The position numbers and the translations under genes are program-made. From JANRKT01 sp033763355 (lineage in GTDB: Bacteria > Bacteroidota > Bacteroidia > Chitinophagales > Chitinophagaceae), in assembly GCA_033763355.1 (NCBI GenBank), contig JANRKT010000189.1, forward strand, positions 1-37,520: 37,520 nucleotides of DNA. The letters run 5' to 3'. Position 1 is the first letter of the stretch. The number at the start of each line of letters is the position of its first letter. Below the pieces are notes generated by a model. That model saw nothing but the letters and a program-made list of their open reading frames with translations. It did no database searches and was not told the DNA's origin. Shown here piece after piece: positions 7,362 through 15,179 of this stretch.

Positions 7362-9017
7362 ATGAACAGGCCGGCAATAGTTGCAGTATTATCATTAACC
7401 TTTTTAGTTTATTTACTTGGCGCCAGGATACCGGTACTGGATATTGATTCGGCGCAATACGCCAGTATGAGCAGGGAAATGCTTGAACGGGGCGACTTTC
7501 TTCACGTATATGATGAAGGAAGGGACTACCTCGATAAACCCCCTTTTCTTTTTTGGGTCAGTGCACTCAGTATGAAAGTATTTGGCCCGTATAATTTTGC
7601 GTTCAGGCTGCCATCTGTACTTTTTAGTTTACTGGCGCTTTATGCAGTTTATCGCCTTGCAAGATTGTATTATAACAATACCATTGCAATTTTATCTGCG
7701 CTGGTATTGGCCACATCACAGGCGTTGTTTCTTATTACCCATGATGTGCGGACCGATACCATCCTGATGAGCTGGGTAATTGTTGCCCTTTGGCAACTGG
7801 CCGAATGGTTTCAGCGGCGCAAACCATTAAACTTGATATTGGGTTTTGCAGCCATAGCAGGCGGCATGCTCACAAAAGGCCCCATTGCACTGATTGTTCC
7901 GGCATTGGCTTTAGGCGTGCATTTTATATTAAGAAGGGAACTTTTTAAACAGTTGTTCCGCTGGCAAAACATTGCTGGTTTATTCATTATAGCTGTATTG
8001 CTTATACCCATGACAACCGGGCTTTACCAGCAGTTTGATATGCACCCTGAAAAAACAGTAAATGGCAAACAGGGTGTAAGTGGTGTCCGCTTTTTTTACT
8101 GGACCCAAAGCTTTGGCCGTATTACCGGGGAAAGCGAATGGAACAACCACGCCGGTTTCTTTTTTCTTTTCCAGAATATGCTGTGGAGTTTTTTGCCATG
8201 GATTGTATTTTTTACCTGTAGTTTATTTGCAACAGTAAAAAAACTATGGCAAAAGAAATTTAAAATAACCGGCAACGAGGAAGGGATTACCATTGGCGGG
8301 TTCATCCTTGCTTATGTGGCGCTGGGACTTAGCAAATACCAATTGCCGCATTATATTTTCGTGGTGTTCCCCCTTGCAGCCGTCATCACTGCGGTTTTCC
8401 TGTACAACTTACTATGGGAAAACAAATATGCAGCGCTTAAAAAAATACTTGTACCTTTTCATTTTGTTCTTTTGGCGCTGATGTGGTTTGTTCCGGCCAC
8501 CCTTTGTTTTTGGGCCTTTCCGCAAATTCCATTCTTTTATAAACTGCTGTCTGTTTTACTTCCTGCCGGGTATTTTATTTTGTTGTTTGTAAAGAAAATC
8601 AGGCAGCGTTTGCTGCTGCTGTGCTTTTATACTTCCACGGGAATAAACTTTATTTTAACAGGAGGGTTTTATCCGGAGCTGCTCACTTATCAGGGGGGAA
8701 GTGAAGCAGGTAAATGGGTTCATGAACATAAAATAAAAGAAGGAAAGTTTAAAGCATTCCGCTATCCGCATTTCAGGTCGCTGCATTTTTATGCACGGAG
8801 CATTGTTCCGCAGGTAACGGAAACGAACAACATACACACGGAAGATTTTGTCCTCACAGATTCAGCAGGCCTTGCTCAATTAAAACAGTCAGGGAAAGAT
8901 TATACAATAAAAACGGAAGGTGGTAACTTTCATGTGGCCATGCTCAATGCCACATTCATTAATCCCGGAACAAGGGAAAAGGCGTTAAAAAAGTATTATA
9001 TAGCCGAAATAAAATAA
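7362..9017 (+). CDS. Glycosyltransferase family 39 (ArnT/PMT-like) membrane protein
   Basis: 551 residues. After a short first membrane helix the loop DIDSAQYASMSREMLERGD (about 27-45) carries the acidic pair typical of GT39/PMT_2 enzymes, and YLDKPPFLFWVSALS follows. Many hydrophobic helices span roughly residues 60 to 440, and the C-terminal 110 residues form a soluble domain. These enzymes transfer a sugar from a polyprenyl-phosphate donor to lipid or protein on the outer face of the inner membrane. A GT2 polyprenyl-phosphate sugar synthase-like gene lies convergently 11 bases away, a plausible donor source. The acceptor is unknown, and lipid A modification or protein O-glycosylation are both possible. 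Confidence 0.85.
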   Translation: MNRPAIVAVLSLTFLVYLLGARIPVLDIDSAQYASMSREMLERGDFLHVYDEGRDYLDKPPFLFWVSALSMKVFGPYNFAFRLPSVLFSLLALYAVYRLARLYYNNTIAILSALVLATSQALFLITHDVRTDTILMSWVIVALWQLAEWFQRRKPLNLILGFAAIAGGMLTKGPIALIVPALALGVHFILRRELFKQLFRWQNIAGLFIIAVLLIPMTTGLYQQFDMHPEKTVNGKQGVSGVRFFYWTQSFGRITGESEWNNHAGFFFLFQNMLWSFLPWIVFFTCSLFATVKKLWQKKFKITGNEEGITIGGFILAYVALGLSKYQLPHYIFVVFPLAAVITAVFLYNLLWENKYAALKKILVPFHFVLLALMWFVPATLCFWAFPQIPFFYKLLSVLLPAGYFILLFVKKIRQRLLLLCFYTSTGINFILTGGFYPELLTYQGGSEAGKWVHEHKIKEGKFKAFRYPHFRSLHFYARSIVPQVTETNNIHTEDFVLTDSAGLAQLKQSGKDYTIKTEGGNFHVAMLNATFINPGTREKALKKYYIAEIK

Positions 9018-9028
9018 AACCCTTTTCT

Positions 9029-9751
9029 TCATTTACTCCACAAATTATATTTGAGGATACACCAGATGGCCCTGAAGCCATCCACCCATTTTATTTTCTT
9101 TCCTTCTGCGTAAGTACGGCCATAGTATGAAATGCCTACTTCGTAAATGCGTATACCCTGTACTTTTGATACTTTGGCAGTTACTTCCGGTTCAAAACCA
9201 AACCTTTTTTCTTTTAGCTGAAGTTTTTTTAGAACCTCTGCATCAAAAAGTTTATAACATGTTTCCATGTCAGTAAGGTTAAGGTTTGTAAGCATATTGG
9301 AAAGAAAAGTAAGTATCCTGTTACCGATGGTGTGCCAGAAAAAAAGGATGCGGTGGGCATTGCCGCCCATGAAACGGCTGCCGTACACTACATCTGCAAA
9401 ACCATCCACAACAGGCTGAAGCAGGATGTTATATTCACGGGGATCGTATTCGAGGTCAGCATCCTGCACAATAATATACTGCCCTGTCGCATTCCTGATG
9501 CCGGTATGTATTGCCGTTCCTTTACCACTGTTGGTTTCGTGCCTGTGATAACTGATGTTACTGCCAGGATGTGCCTTTATGTAATTGTTCACCACAGCTT
9601 CAGTATCATCAGTGCTGCAATCGTTCACAATCACCAATTCCTTTTCAATGCCATTCACAAGTGTAACATTCCTGATTTTATCAAGCACCTGTTCAATGGT
9701 CTTGCCTTCATTATATGCAGCAACAATAATTGACAAAGTGGAAAACCCCAT
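9029..9751 (-). CDS. Glycosyltransferase family 2, dolichyl/polyprenyl-phosphate sugar synthase-like
   Basis: 240 residues. The GT-A nucleotide-sugar fold is evident: LSIIVAAYNEGKTI at the N-terminus, VIVNDCSTDDT near 41-51, NSGKGTAIHTG near 74-84 and the DXD-type metal motif QDADLEYDP near 97-105. The C-terminal half (ETCYKLF, RFGFEPEVTAKV, GISYYGRTYAEGKKI) matches dolichol-phosphate mannose synthase-like members. No C-terminal membrane helices are present, so it is the short soluble form. It would load a hexose from a nucleotide sugar onto a polyprenyl phosphate at the cytoplasmic face. Its neighbour on the opposite strand is a GT39 enzyme that uses such donors. Confidence 0.88.
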   Translation of the reverse strand: MGFSTLSIIVAAYNEGKTIEQVLDKIRNVTLVNGIEKELVIVNDCSTDDTEAVVNNYIKAHPGSNISYHRHETNSGKGTAIHTGIRNATGQYIIVQDADLEYDPREYNILLQPVVDGFADVVYGSRFMGGNAHRILFFWHTIGNRILTFLSNMLTNLNLTDMETCYKLFDAEVLKKLQLKEKRFGFEPEVTAKVSKVQGIRIYEVGISYYGRTYAEGKKIKWVDGFRAIWCILKYNLWSK

Positions 9752-9866
9752 ATCCGGTGAAATTATTTATTTTTTACTCAGGCTGCTAATATAACCCGGA
9801 TGCTGAAGTATTAAAAAAATTATGCGGGCAAGGGGAGGGGCTACGGGCTTGTTTGCAGGACATACA

Positions 9867-10337
9867 TTAAATACTCCTGATCAGGTAATACATCATTACC
9901 CCGCAGGCAACCAGTTTAATTAATGACCCAAAAAGAAAACCAACAAAAGAACCCATAGCGGCCTTCAGCGCCTGTTGTGAATTCTGGTTGGCAATAAGTT
10001 CGCCAATCAATGCCCCAAGGAAAGGGCCGATGATAATGCCCCATGGCCCCAGCCAGAAAGCGGCAATAAAACCCAATGCGCATCCCCATACACCGTATTT
10101 GCTCCCGCCGAATTTTTTTGTGCTGTACATGGGTACGAGGTAATCAAGCAGGATGACTGCGCCGGTAATGGCGCCCCAAATCAAAAGAAACTGAAATGAA
10201 AAAGGTTTCTCTTCCCTGAACTGCTGAAGCAGCAATGCAATATAACATACCGGAGGCCCCGGCAGCAGTGGAAGGATGCTCCCCGCTATGCCAATTATCA
10301 TTAAAACAACCCCGATGATGATCCAGACAGTATCCAT
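9867..10337 (-). CDS. DUF456 family membrane protein
   Basis: 156 residues, four to five hydrophobic segments and Gly-rich helix turns: IIIGVVLMIIGIAGSILPLL at residues 5-24, followed by the PGPP motif. GPWGIIIGPFLGALIGELI in the middle and a C-terminal Gly/Leu helix match the DUF456 family throughout. The function of the family is not known. The length is normal for it. It is separated from its neighbours, so genome context does not help. Confidence 0.85.
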   Translation of the reverse strand: MDTVWIIIGVVLMIIGIAGSILPLLPGPPVCYIALLLQQFREEKPFSFQFLLIWGAITGAVILLDYLVPMYSTKKFGGSKYGVWGCALGFIAAFWLGPWGIIIGPFLGALIGELIANQNSQQALKAAMGSFVGFLFGSLIKLVACGVMMYYLIRSI

Positions 10338-10563
10338 GTTATAAAATTAAAAAACCTTCATGTTCCGGTTCAGTAAATATTAGTAGTTGTGGCCGGCTTA
10401 AACGTTGCACATAGCGGTGCCAGATTCTTTAGGGGGTACCAGCCCGGGAAGGATAAAAAATTTATCCACTTATCCACAACGCTTACAATTCCGTTACATG
10501 CTTTCAGCTAAATTGTAGTAACTTCTGAATTGCCTTAATTTAACCACATTCTGAAAAAAAATA
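10338..10563. other. 226-base intergenic region between divergent genes
   Basis: It separates the DUF456 gene (minus) from the CBM48 gene (plus). It contains the DnaA-box-like pair at 10462-10478. A weak promoter-like pair lies before the CBM48 gene: TTG at 10513-10515, 20 bases, then TAATTTAA at 10536-10543, which is a two-mismatch -7 box. I see no gene or terminator here. Confidence 0.4.
10462..10478 (+). promoter_or_regulatory. Two tandem DnaA-box-like sequences
   Basis: TTATCCACT (10462-10470) and TTATCCACA (10470-10478) share one base. The second is identical to the classical DnaA box and the first differs only in the last base. They lie about 86 bases before the CBM48 start. No AT-rich unwinding region or dnaA/dnaN gene is nearby, so an origin is unlikely; a DnaA-responsive promoter or chance are the alternatives. 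Confidence 0.35.
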
Positions 10564-10935
10564 ATGGATATGAAACTGCAATTATCCCCCTTCAGTAACC
10601 CGTTTAATAACACGATAGAATTTTACATTGTAAACCGCTGCGCCAAGCGGATATCCCTTGCAGGTTCTTTTAACAACTGGGCGCAGGATGTGCTGATGAT
10701 GGAATTACAGGAAGAAGATGAAGAGCAGGACGGGCTTTGGAAAATTGAAATACCCATGCTGCCTCCGGGAAGATATCATTACAAATTTTTTATTGACGAT
10801 AAAATGTGGGTGGAAGATATTGATAACCCTAACCGTGAACCCGACGGCTTTAATGGATGGAACAGCGTATTGCTGTTAGAACCCGCAGCAGATTTGAGGC
10901 CTGCTCAAAAGAAACAAATGGCATTGGCTGAATAA
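10564..10935 (+). CDS. Stand-alone CBM48 (glycogen-binding, AMPK-beta/isoamylase-N type) protein
   Basis: 123 residues; an ATG at 10570 is an equally good start. The protein is a single carbohydrate-binding module: IEFYIVNRCAKRISLAGSFN at about 20-39, the NNW motif, then LWKIEIPMLPPGRYHYKFFI with the aromatic residues that line the glycogen site, and DNPNREPDGFNGWNSVL near 90. No catalytic domain or signal peptide is attached. Such lone domains occur in several Bacteroidota and may target or sense intracellular glycogen; the role here is not known. Confidence 0.8.
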   Translation: MDMKLQLSPFSNPFNNTIEFYIVNRCAKRISLAGSFNNWAQDVLMMELQEEDEEQDGLWKIEIPMLPPGRYHYKFFIDDKMWVEDIDNPNREPDGFNGWNSVLLLEPAADLRPAQKKQMALAE

Positions 10936-11097
10936 TCATTTGCTGTTAATGGTTGTACCCCCGCAACCAATCCCTGCTGAAACGATATGGTGATGATGAG
11001 GACACAATAATTGATAAACAAAAATTTTTTTTTCAGGTTTCAGGGTATTATGTTATAAATACTTTAATGGTATTCCTTATTTTTATTCATGTCTGTT

Positions 11098-12441
11098 TTA
11101 TTTTTTTGCCGGTACTTTCACTTCAATCACCTCATCTGCATCATTTATGTTTACCCCATCTGTATAAACAAACAATCCTTCAGGCAGTTGTTTAAATTTA
11201 AGCGGCGTTTTATTACTGAATAATTGTACTGCTGCCACTTTATCTTTTAAGCCATTTACAAAAATGAAACCAGATTGAGGTTTTTCCATCACGTGAAGGA
11301 ATATTCTGTCAGCTTTTACTGTTGCAACGCCCCATTCCTGCAGGGGCAGAACATTTCCCCTTGTGCCGTAAATGGTTTCGCCGTATTGCTGCATCCATGT
11401 TCCCATCTTTTTAAGCGTATCAATAAACTCAGGCTGTACCAAACCATTGGGCATCGGGCCGATGTTGAGCAAAAAGTTTGCATCACGCCCTGCAGCATTT
11501 ACCACGTATTGTATGAGTTGCCTGGCTGATTTATAATGCCTGTCGGTTATGTTGAAGCCCCATGAATCGTTCATTGTTTCGCAGGTTTCAACAGGCAATG
11601 TTTCGGAAGCCGATTGATAACTCAAACCTGATTTGTTCTGGCCGGGCAGATCTTTTTCAAACATCTGGAAGTCTTCGCCATCAAAAGGCGACATGTGGTG
11701 GTTGTTGCCAATCAAACATTGCGGCTGCAGTTTATGTATCAGCCCGTATATCTCATCATACTTCCAGTTTATTCTTGAGCTGCGGTCGTGTTCGCCTTCA
11801 GGCGCTGTCTGGTCCCAATGGCCATCGAACCAGATACCTGCTATTTCGCCATAATTGGTAAGCAGTTCAGTTAACTGGGCTTTCATAAACCGCAAATAGC
11901 TTTCATAATTGCCATGGCCTTTTCTTCCCGTTCCTTTACCAGTTCTTCCGGTTTCACGTGGATAGTCTTCACGGTACCAGTCAACCAGTGAATAATAAAG
12001 AAAGAGTTTAATGCCCTGTCTGCGGCACTCATCCGCCAATGGTTTTAAAACATCATTGCCGTAAGGGGTATTGGTGATTTTCCAGTCGCTCTGTTTGGTA
12101 TCCCAGTTGCTGAAGCTGTCGTGGTGGCGGGTAATGAAGGTGATGTATTTCATTCCTGCGCTTTTTGCAGCATCCACCCATTTTATTGCATCAAACTCCG
12201 ATGGGTTAAAAAAGTTCAGCAGCCTGCTGTATTCATTTACTGCAATGTTGCGGTTGTTCATCACCCATTCCCCATGGCCAAGGAAGCTGGAAGCGCCCCA
12301 GTGGATGAACATACCAAATTTCATGTCCCTGAATTCCTGCCGGGCTTTGATGTTTTCGGGGGCTGGCTGGTATCCGGGCTGAGAGAATGTTGAATGTAAA
12401 ATGCATAATGTAAAATGTAAAATTAAAAAAAGTCGCTTCAT
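11098..12441 (-). CDS. Secreted alpha-L-fucosidase, glycoside hydrolase family 29
   Basis: 447 residues with a signal peptide (MKRLFLILHF onward, cleavage after about FSQ at 21). Family blocks are clear: FGMFIHWGASS (42-52), FITRHHDSFSNWD (102-114) with the substrate-binding His pair, and GIWFDGHWD (202-210), where Asp206 is the catalytic nucleophile. The short central loop EDYPRETGRTGKGTGRKGHG is rich in Gly, Arg and Lys and probably surface-exposed. The acid/base residue varies in the family and I cannot assign it. The enzyme releases terminal L-fucose from plant or host glycans. Bases 12386-12425, encoding residues 6-19 of the signal peptide, are a simple-sequence repeat. It stands alone without other glycoside hydrolases nearby. 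Confidence 0.92.
   Translation of the reverse strand: MKRLFLILHFTLCILHSTFSQPGYQPAPENIKARQEFRDMKFGMFIHWGASSFLGHGEWVMNNRNIAVNEYSRLLNFFNPSEFDAIKWVDAAKSAGMKYITFITRHHDSFSNWDTKQSDWKITNTPYGNDVLKPLADECRRQGIKLFLYYSLVDWYREDYPRETGRTGKGTGRKGHGNYESYLRFMKAQLTELLTNYGEIAGIWFDGHWDQTAPEGEHDRSSRINWKYDEIYGLIHKLQPQCLIGNNHHMSPFDGEDFQMFEKDLPGQNKSGLSYQSASETLPVETCETMNDSWGFNITDRHYKSARQLIQYVVNAAGRDANFLLNIGPMPNGLVQPEFIDTLKKMGTWMQQYGETIYGTRGNVLPLQEWGVATVKADRIFLHVMEKPQSGFIFVNGLKDKVAAVQLFSNKTPLKFKQLPEGLFVYTDGVNINDADEVIEVKVPAKK
12386..12425. repeat. Short ATGTAAAAT-type repeat inside the fucosidase signal peptide
   Basis: The unit AATGTAAAAT recurs with small changes across this stretch (minus strand: repeats of TTTTACATT). 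It encodes the hydrophobic core of the fucosidase signal peptide. Phrases of this kind are common as dispersed repeats between genes in Bacteroidota genomes (general knowledge, not checked here). Confidence 0.5.
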
Positions 12442-12572
12442 GATGATGTTGGTTTGGGAGAGGAAGTTAGGGAAAAATCAGGTTTGGCATTAGTTGGCCC
12501 AATCCTGAATATTTCTTCAATTGTTTCTGCTGAAATATTGTTTTGCTTCAAAGCTTCTCATTAGCGATGGGT

Positions 12573-13019
12573 TTAAAATCCATCATTACTGCCCGTCAGC
12601 ACCCTCTTTACTTCTTCCGGCACTGCTGTAATTTTTTTTCTTTCATAATCGTAACATATCATCCCGGTTTTAGCTATTGCTGCTGTTACCGGTTTTTGGT
12701 TTTTTAAGGTTTGCATCAGGTACACAATATCAAAACCCACTTTTGAAAAATCAGTGGCGGCAGCTTTTGCTTCTATTACATCGCCGTAGAACAATTCATT
12801 CTTAAATTCTATGGCCACATCGCTCATTATTAACCCCACGCCGGCTATATTCATTTCTTCGTAACCAAAATGCCGCAGGAACTGTATCCTTACCTCATGG
12901 ATCAGCGAAAGCATGGCATCATTACCTACATGGCCGCCGTAGTTTAGATCTGTGATACGAACGGGTATGCTGGCCGTAAAAGAAAATTTTTCAGGAAACT
13001 CAATTTTAATCCTGGCCAT
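12573..13019 (-). CDS. Acyl-CoA thioesterase of the 4HBT hotdog family
   Basis: 148 residues, typical for YbgC/4-hydroxybenzoyl-CoA thioesterase-like proteins. The active-site loop is RITDLNYGGHVGNDAML (about 22-38), with the conserved Asp at 24 and the Gly-His pair that starts the long central helix. VGLIMSDVAIEFKNELFYGD follows as the second family block. No signal peptide is present, so it acts in the cytoplasm on an unknown acyl-CoA. It follows the anti-sigma-like gene by 43 bases on the same strand and may be the last gene of that run. Confidence 0.8.
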   Translation of the reverse strand: MARIKIEFPEKFSFTASIPVRITDLNYGGHVGNDAMLSLIHEVRIQFLRHFGYEEMNIAGVGLIMSDVAIEFKNELFYGDVIEAKAAATDFSKVGFDIVYLMQTLKNQKPVTAAIAKTGMICYDYERKKITAVPEEVKRVLTGSNDGF

Positions 13020-13062
13020 AAAAATGATTTACAATAAAGGTAGGGGAGTAAGAAAGAATTTG

Positions 13063-13962
13063 TTAGCTGTTTTCCTGTATCAGCCTCATCAGTTCAAGAA
13101 TATCCATAAAGTTTCGGCTGTCAGGTGCAAGGTTCGAACTGTTCAATTTCTGTTTCCATTCTTCAAACAGCATTTGCCAGTTGTTTTCGTCTTCAAATAA
13201 AAAGTTCCAGAAGTCGGCGGTTACTTTATCATTTGCCTGCAGGTAGGGCATGGCATTTTTAAACTTGGGGGAAACTTTTATCATTTGTCCCTCGGGCCCT
13301 ATTATGGTAAGATAAGTGCCCAGTTCCTCGCTTTTGCTGTACCTGATTTTATTGCCATTGATGTTTACTTTGTATGAAGCTGAAAAAGATTTTTTGCTTA
13401 CGGGTACAGGGACTATATTATAAGTATAGGTTTCTGCTGCATGTTTTATTACATTTACAGAATAACCTGGTTGTTCTTCTTTCTGTAAAGGGATACCGGT
13501 ATCAGGAGTAACTTCTTTTGCTATGGGTAAGTTATTACTTGCCTTTTCTGATGGTTGTGATGCAGTGGATTTTTCTGAAACTTCGGGGCTTGTGTCATTA
13601 GCCGTTTTCTGCTGAACAGGCTGTTCGGCCTGGCTTACAGCATCTGTTATTGCCAATGGTTCCCTCCGGTTAATTAAATAAATGCCGCTCAAAATAATCA
13701 ATCCGGCAACTGAAGCTGCTGCTGCATATTTTAAAAACCTTTTTCGCAGGTTGAAAACAGGACGGGCTTTATTGTTTGTGGTGGGCCCTTCTTCAAGAAG
13801 TACATTTATATTATCCCAGATTTCAGGCGGCGGGATTTCTTCGTGGGTTTGTAAGCGCCTGCTGATAACCCAGGGTTCTTTATCTAATTCTCCAGAAAGA
13901 TGTTCCCAGGATTTTTCCGGCGGGATTTCTTCGTGGTCATATAGTCGCTTCTTCCACTCCAT
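13063..13962 (-). CDS. Anti-sigma-factor-like single-pass membrane protein with a duplicated N-terminal motif
   Basis: 299 residues. The N-terminal cytoplasmic part has two copies of the motif W/R-x-L-x-HEEIPPxxxWxxI (residues about 7-22 and 37-52), a pattern that occurs once in many Bacteroidota proteins encoded next to ECF sigma factors. One transmembrane helix follows (FLKYAAAASVAGLIILSGIYL, about 91-111), then a long Ser/Pro/Gln-rich periplasmic stretch and a C-terminal region ending in a short helical tail. The gene starts 11 bases after the ECF sigma gene stop, which strongly suggests that it controls that sigma factor by binding it at the membrane. The signal it responds to is unknown. 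Confidence 0.65.
   Translation of the reverse strand: MEWKKRLYDHEEIPPEKSWEHLSGELDKEPWVISRRLQTHEEIPPPEIWDNINVLLEEGPTTNNKARPVFNLRKRFLKYAAAASVAGLIILSGIYLINRREPLAITDAVSQAEQPVQQKTANDTSPEVSEKSTASQPSEKASNNLPIAKEVTPDTGIPLQKEEQPGYSVNVIKHAAETYTYNIVPVPVSKKSFSASYKVNINGNKIRYSKSEELGTYLTIIGPEGQMIKVSPKFKNAMPYLQANDKVTADFWNFLFEDENNWQMLFEEWKQKLNSSNLAPDSRNFMDILELMRLIQENS
13828..13936. repeat. 19-base direct repeat, 30 codons apart, in the anti-sigma-like gene
   Basis: CGGCGGGATTTCTTCGTGG occurs exactly at 13828-13846 and again at 13918-13936. The 90-base spacing keeps the reading frame and encodes the HEEIPP motif in both places, so it records an internal duplication of the N-terminal module or strong constraint on it. 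Confidence 0.85.
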
Positions 13963-13973
13963 GTGTTCTCCTC

Positions 13974-14537
13974 TTAACTTTTAGCCTCCTGCTTTTTATT
14001 GGTCAGCATATTTTGCAACATGGCTTTCGCCCTTGCCAGTTGCGATTTGCTGGTGCCTTCGGTAATGCCCATCATTTCACCAATCTCCCGGTGGGTATAT
14101 CCTTCCACCACATACAGGTTAAAAACGGCACGGTAACCCGGCGCCAGTTCCTGTATCAGTTTGGTTAAATCTTTGGCGGCAAGTTTATCAAAAGCCGACC
14201 ATTCTTTGTCTTCAATGCTTTTTTCCTGTGTTTCTGTAACCGGATAAACATTTACAGACTTTCTGTAATGTTCAATTGCCGTATTAACAAAAATCCTCCT
14301 CAGCCATCCTTCAAAAGAACCTTCACTGCGGAAACGGTGAAGGTTTTTATAAACTTTTATAAAACCTTCCTGCAAAATATCCTGTGCATCTTCTGTATTG
14401 CCTGCGTAGCGGAGGCATACTGCATACATTTTAGGTGAAAAACGGCGGTATAACAGTTCCTGCATCCGCCTGCTGCCTTCAATGCAGCCCTGAATTAAGT
14501 CGGATTCACCGATATTATGGTTGCTTTCAATAGCCAT
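13974..14537 (-). CDS. ECF-type RNA polymerase sigma factor (sigma-70 family)
   Basis: 187 residues from the ATG at 14537 (a TTG three codons upstream is less likely). Region 2 is present at about 25-90 (YRRFSPKMYAVCLRYAGN, then DAQDILQEGFIKVYKNL, and FEGWLRRIFVNTAIEHYRK). Region 4 near the C-terminus has the helix-turn-helix GYTHREIGEMMGITEGTSKS. No region 1 or 3 is present, as expected for the ECF group. It lies 44 bases downstream of rdgB and immediately upstream of an anti-sigma-like membrane protein gene. Such pairs in this phylum commonly control envelope or stress genes; the target here cannot be seen. Confidence 0.92.
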   Translation of the reverse strand: MAIESNHNIGESDLIQGCIEGSRRMQELLYRRFSPKMYAVCLRYAGNTEDAQDILQEGFIKVYKNLHRFRSEGSFEGWLRRIFVNTAIEHYRKSVNVYPVTETQEKSIEDKEWSAFDKLAAKDLTKLIQELAPGYRAVFNLYVVEGYTHREIGEMMGITEGTSKSQLARAKAMLQNMLTNKKQEAKS

Positions 14538-14581
14538 CTTATACAAAAAAAGCCAGATTTTGCCGCAATACCAATTCTATC

Positions 14582-15172
14582 TTATAAAATGTGGCGCTGC
14601 TTAAGAAATTGCAACATGCCATCTATGGCTTTTCTGCGGTGATTGTATTGGTTTTTTTCGGCGAGGGTCATTTCTGCAAAACAACGTGTGTCGCCATCCG
14701 GAATAAATACAGGATCATATCCAAAACCGCTGCTGCCCTGCGGGGCTTCTGCTATAATACCATTACAAATACCTTCAAACTGGTATTCTTTCCCTTCCAG
14801 AATCAATGAGACCACAGCCCTGAAACGTGCCTTGCGGTTGCTGTGGCCTTTAAGGTTTTTCAGGAGCTTTTCAATGTTTTTATCAAATATCCGTTCATCT
14901 CCTGCATACCTTGCGCTTTTTACTCCCGGCTCGCCATTTAATGCTTCCACTTCAAGGCCGGTATCTTCGCTGAAGCAATTTTTTTGTGTAAGCCTGTAAA
15001 TAACGTTTGACTTTTCGCTAGCATTTTCCTCAAGCGTATCATGCGGTTCAGGTATATCAATTTCAATTCCCGCTTCTTTTAATGTAATAATGTGGTATGG
15101 CAGGCCGGCAGTAATTGCCCTGACTTCTTCTGTTTTATGAAGGTTGTTGGTAGCAAAGATGAGTTGCTGCAT
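14582..15172 (-). CDS. rdgB: Non-canonical purine NTP pyrophosphatase (RdgB/HAM1)
   Basis: 196 residues, the normal length. N-terminal FATNNLHKTEEV (5-16) forms the nucleotide-binding loop, ENASEKS (50-56) the metal-binding Glu, SEDTGLEVEAL (69-79) the catalytic Asp region, and SSGFGYDPVFIP (148-159) the base-recognition loop. FAEMTLAEKNQYNHRRKA is the C-terminal family signature. It hydrolyses ITP, dITP and XTP to the monophosphate and keeps deaminated purines out of DNA and RNA. The upstream 166-residue gene ends seven bases before it, which suggests co-transcription. Confidence 0.95.
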   Translation of the reverse strand: MQQLIFATNNLHKTEEVRAITAGLPYHIITLKEAGIEIDIPEPHDTLEENASEKSNVIYRLTQKNCFSEDTGLEVEALNGEPGVKSARYAGDERIFDKNIEKLLKNLKGHSNRKARFRAVVSLILEGKEYQFEGICNGIIAEAPQGSSGFGYDPVFIPDGDTRCFAEMTLAEKNQYNHRRKAIDGMLQFLKQRHIL

Positions 15173-15179
15173 GACGGTG

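Noticed and set aside
10397..10410. AAACGTT-containing sequence before the DUF456 gene
   Set aside because: Matches the operator at 9 of 14 positions and has no link to sugar genes; probably chance.
10338..10563. Replication origin around the DnaA-box pair
   Set aside because: Only two boxes, no AT-rich repeat block and no origin-linked genes nearby.
10953..11195. Open frame of 80 codons after the CBM48 gene
   Set aside because: It starts with TTG, runs into the end of the opposing fucosidase gene, and its hydrophobic stretch comes from AT-rich spacer.
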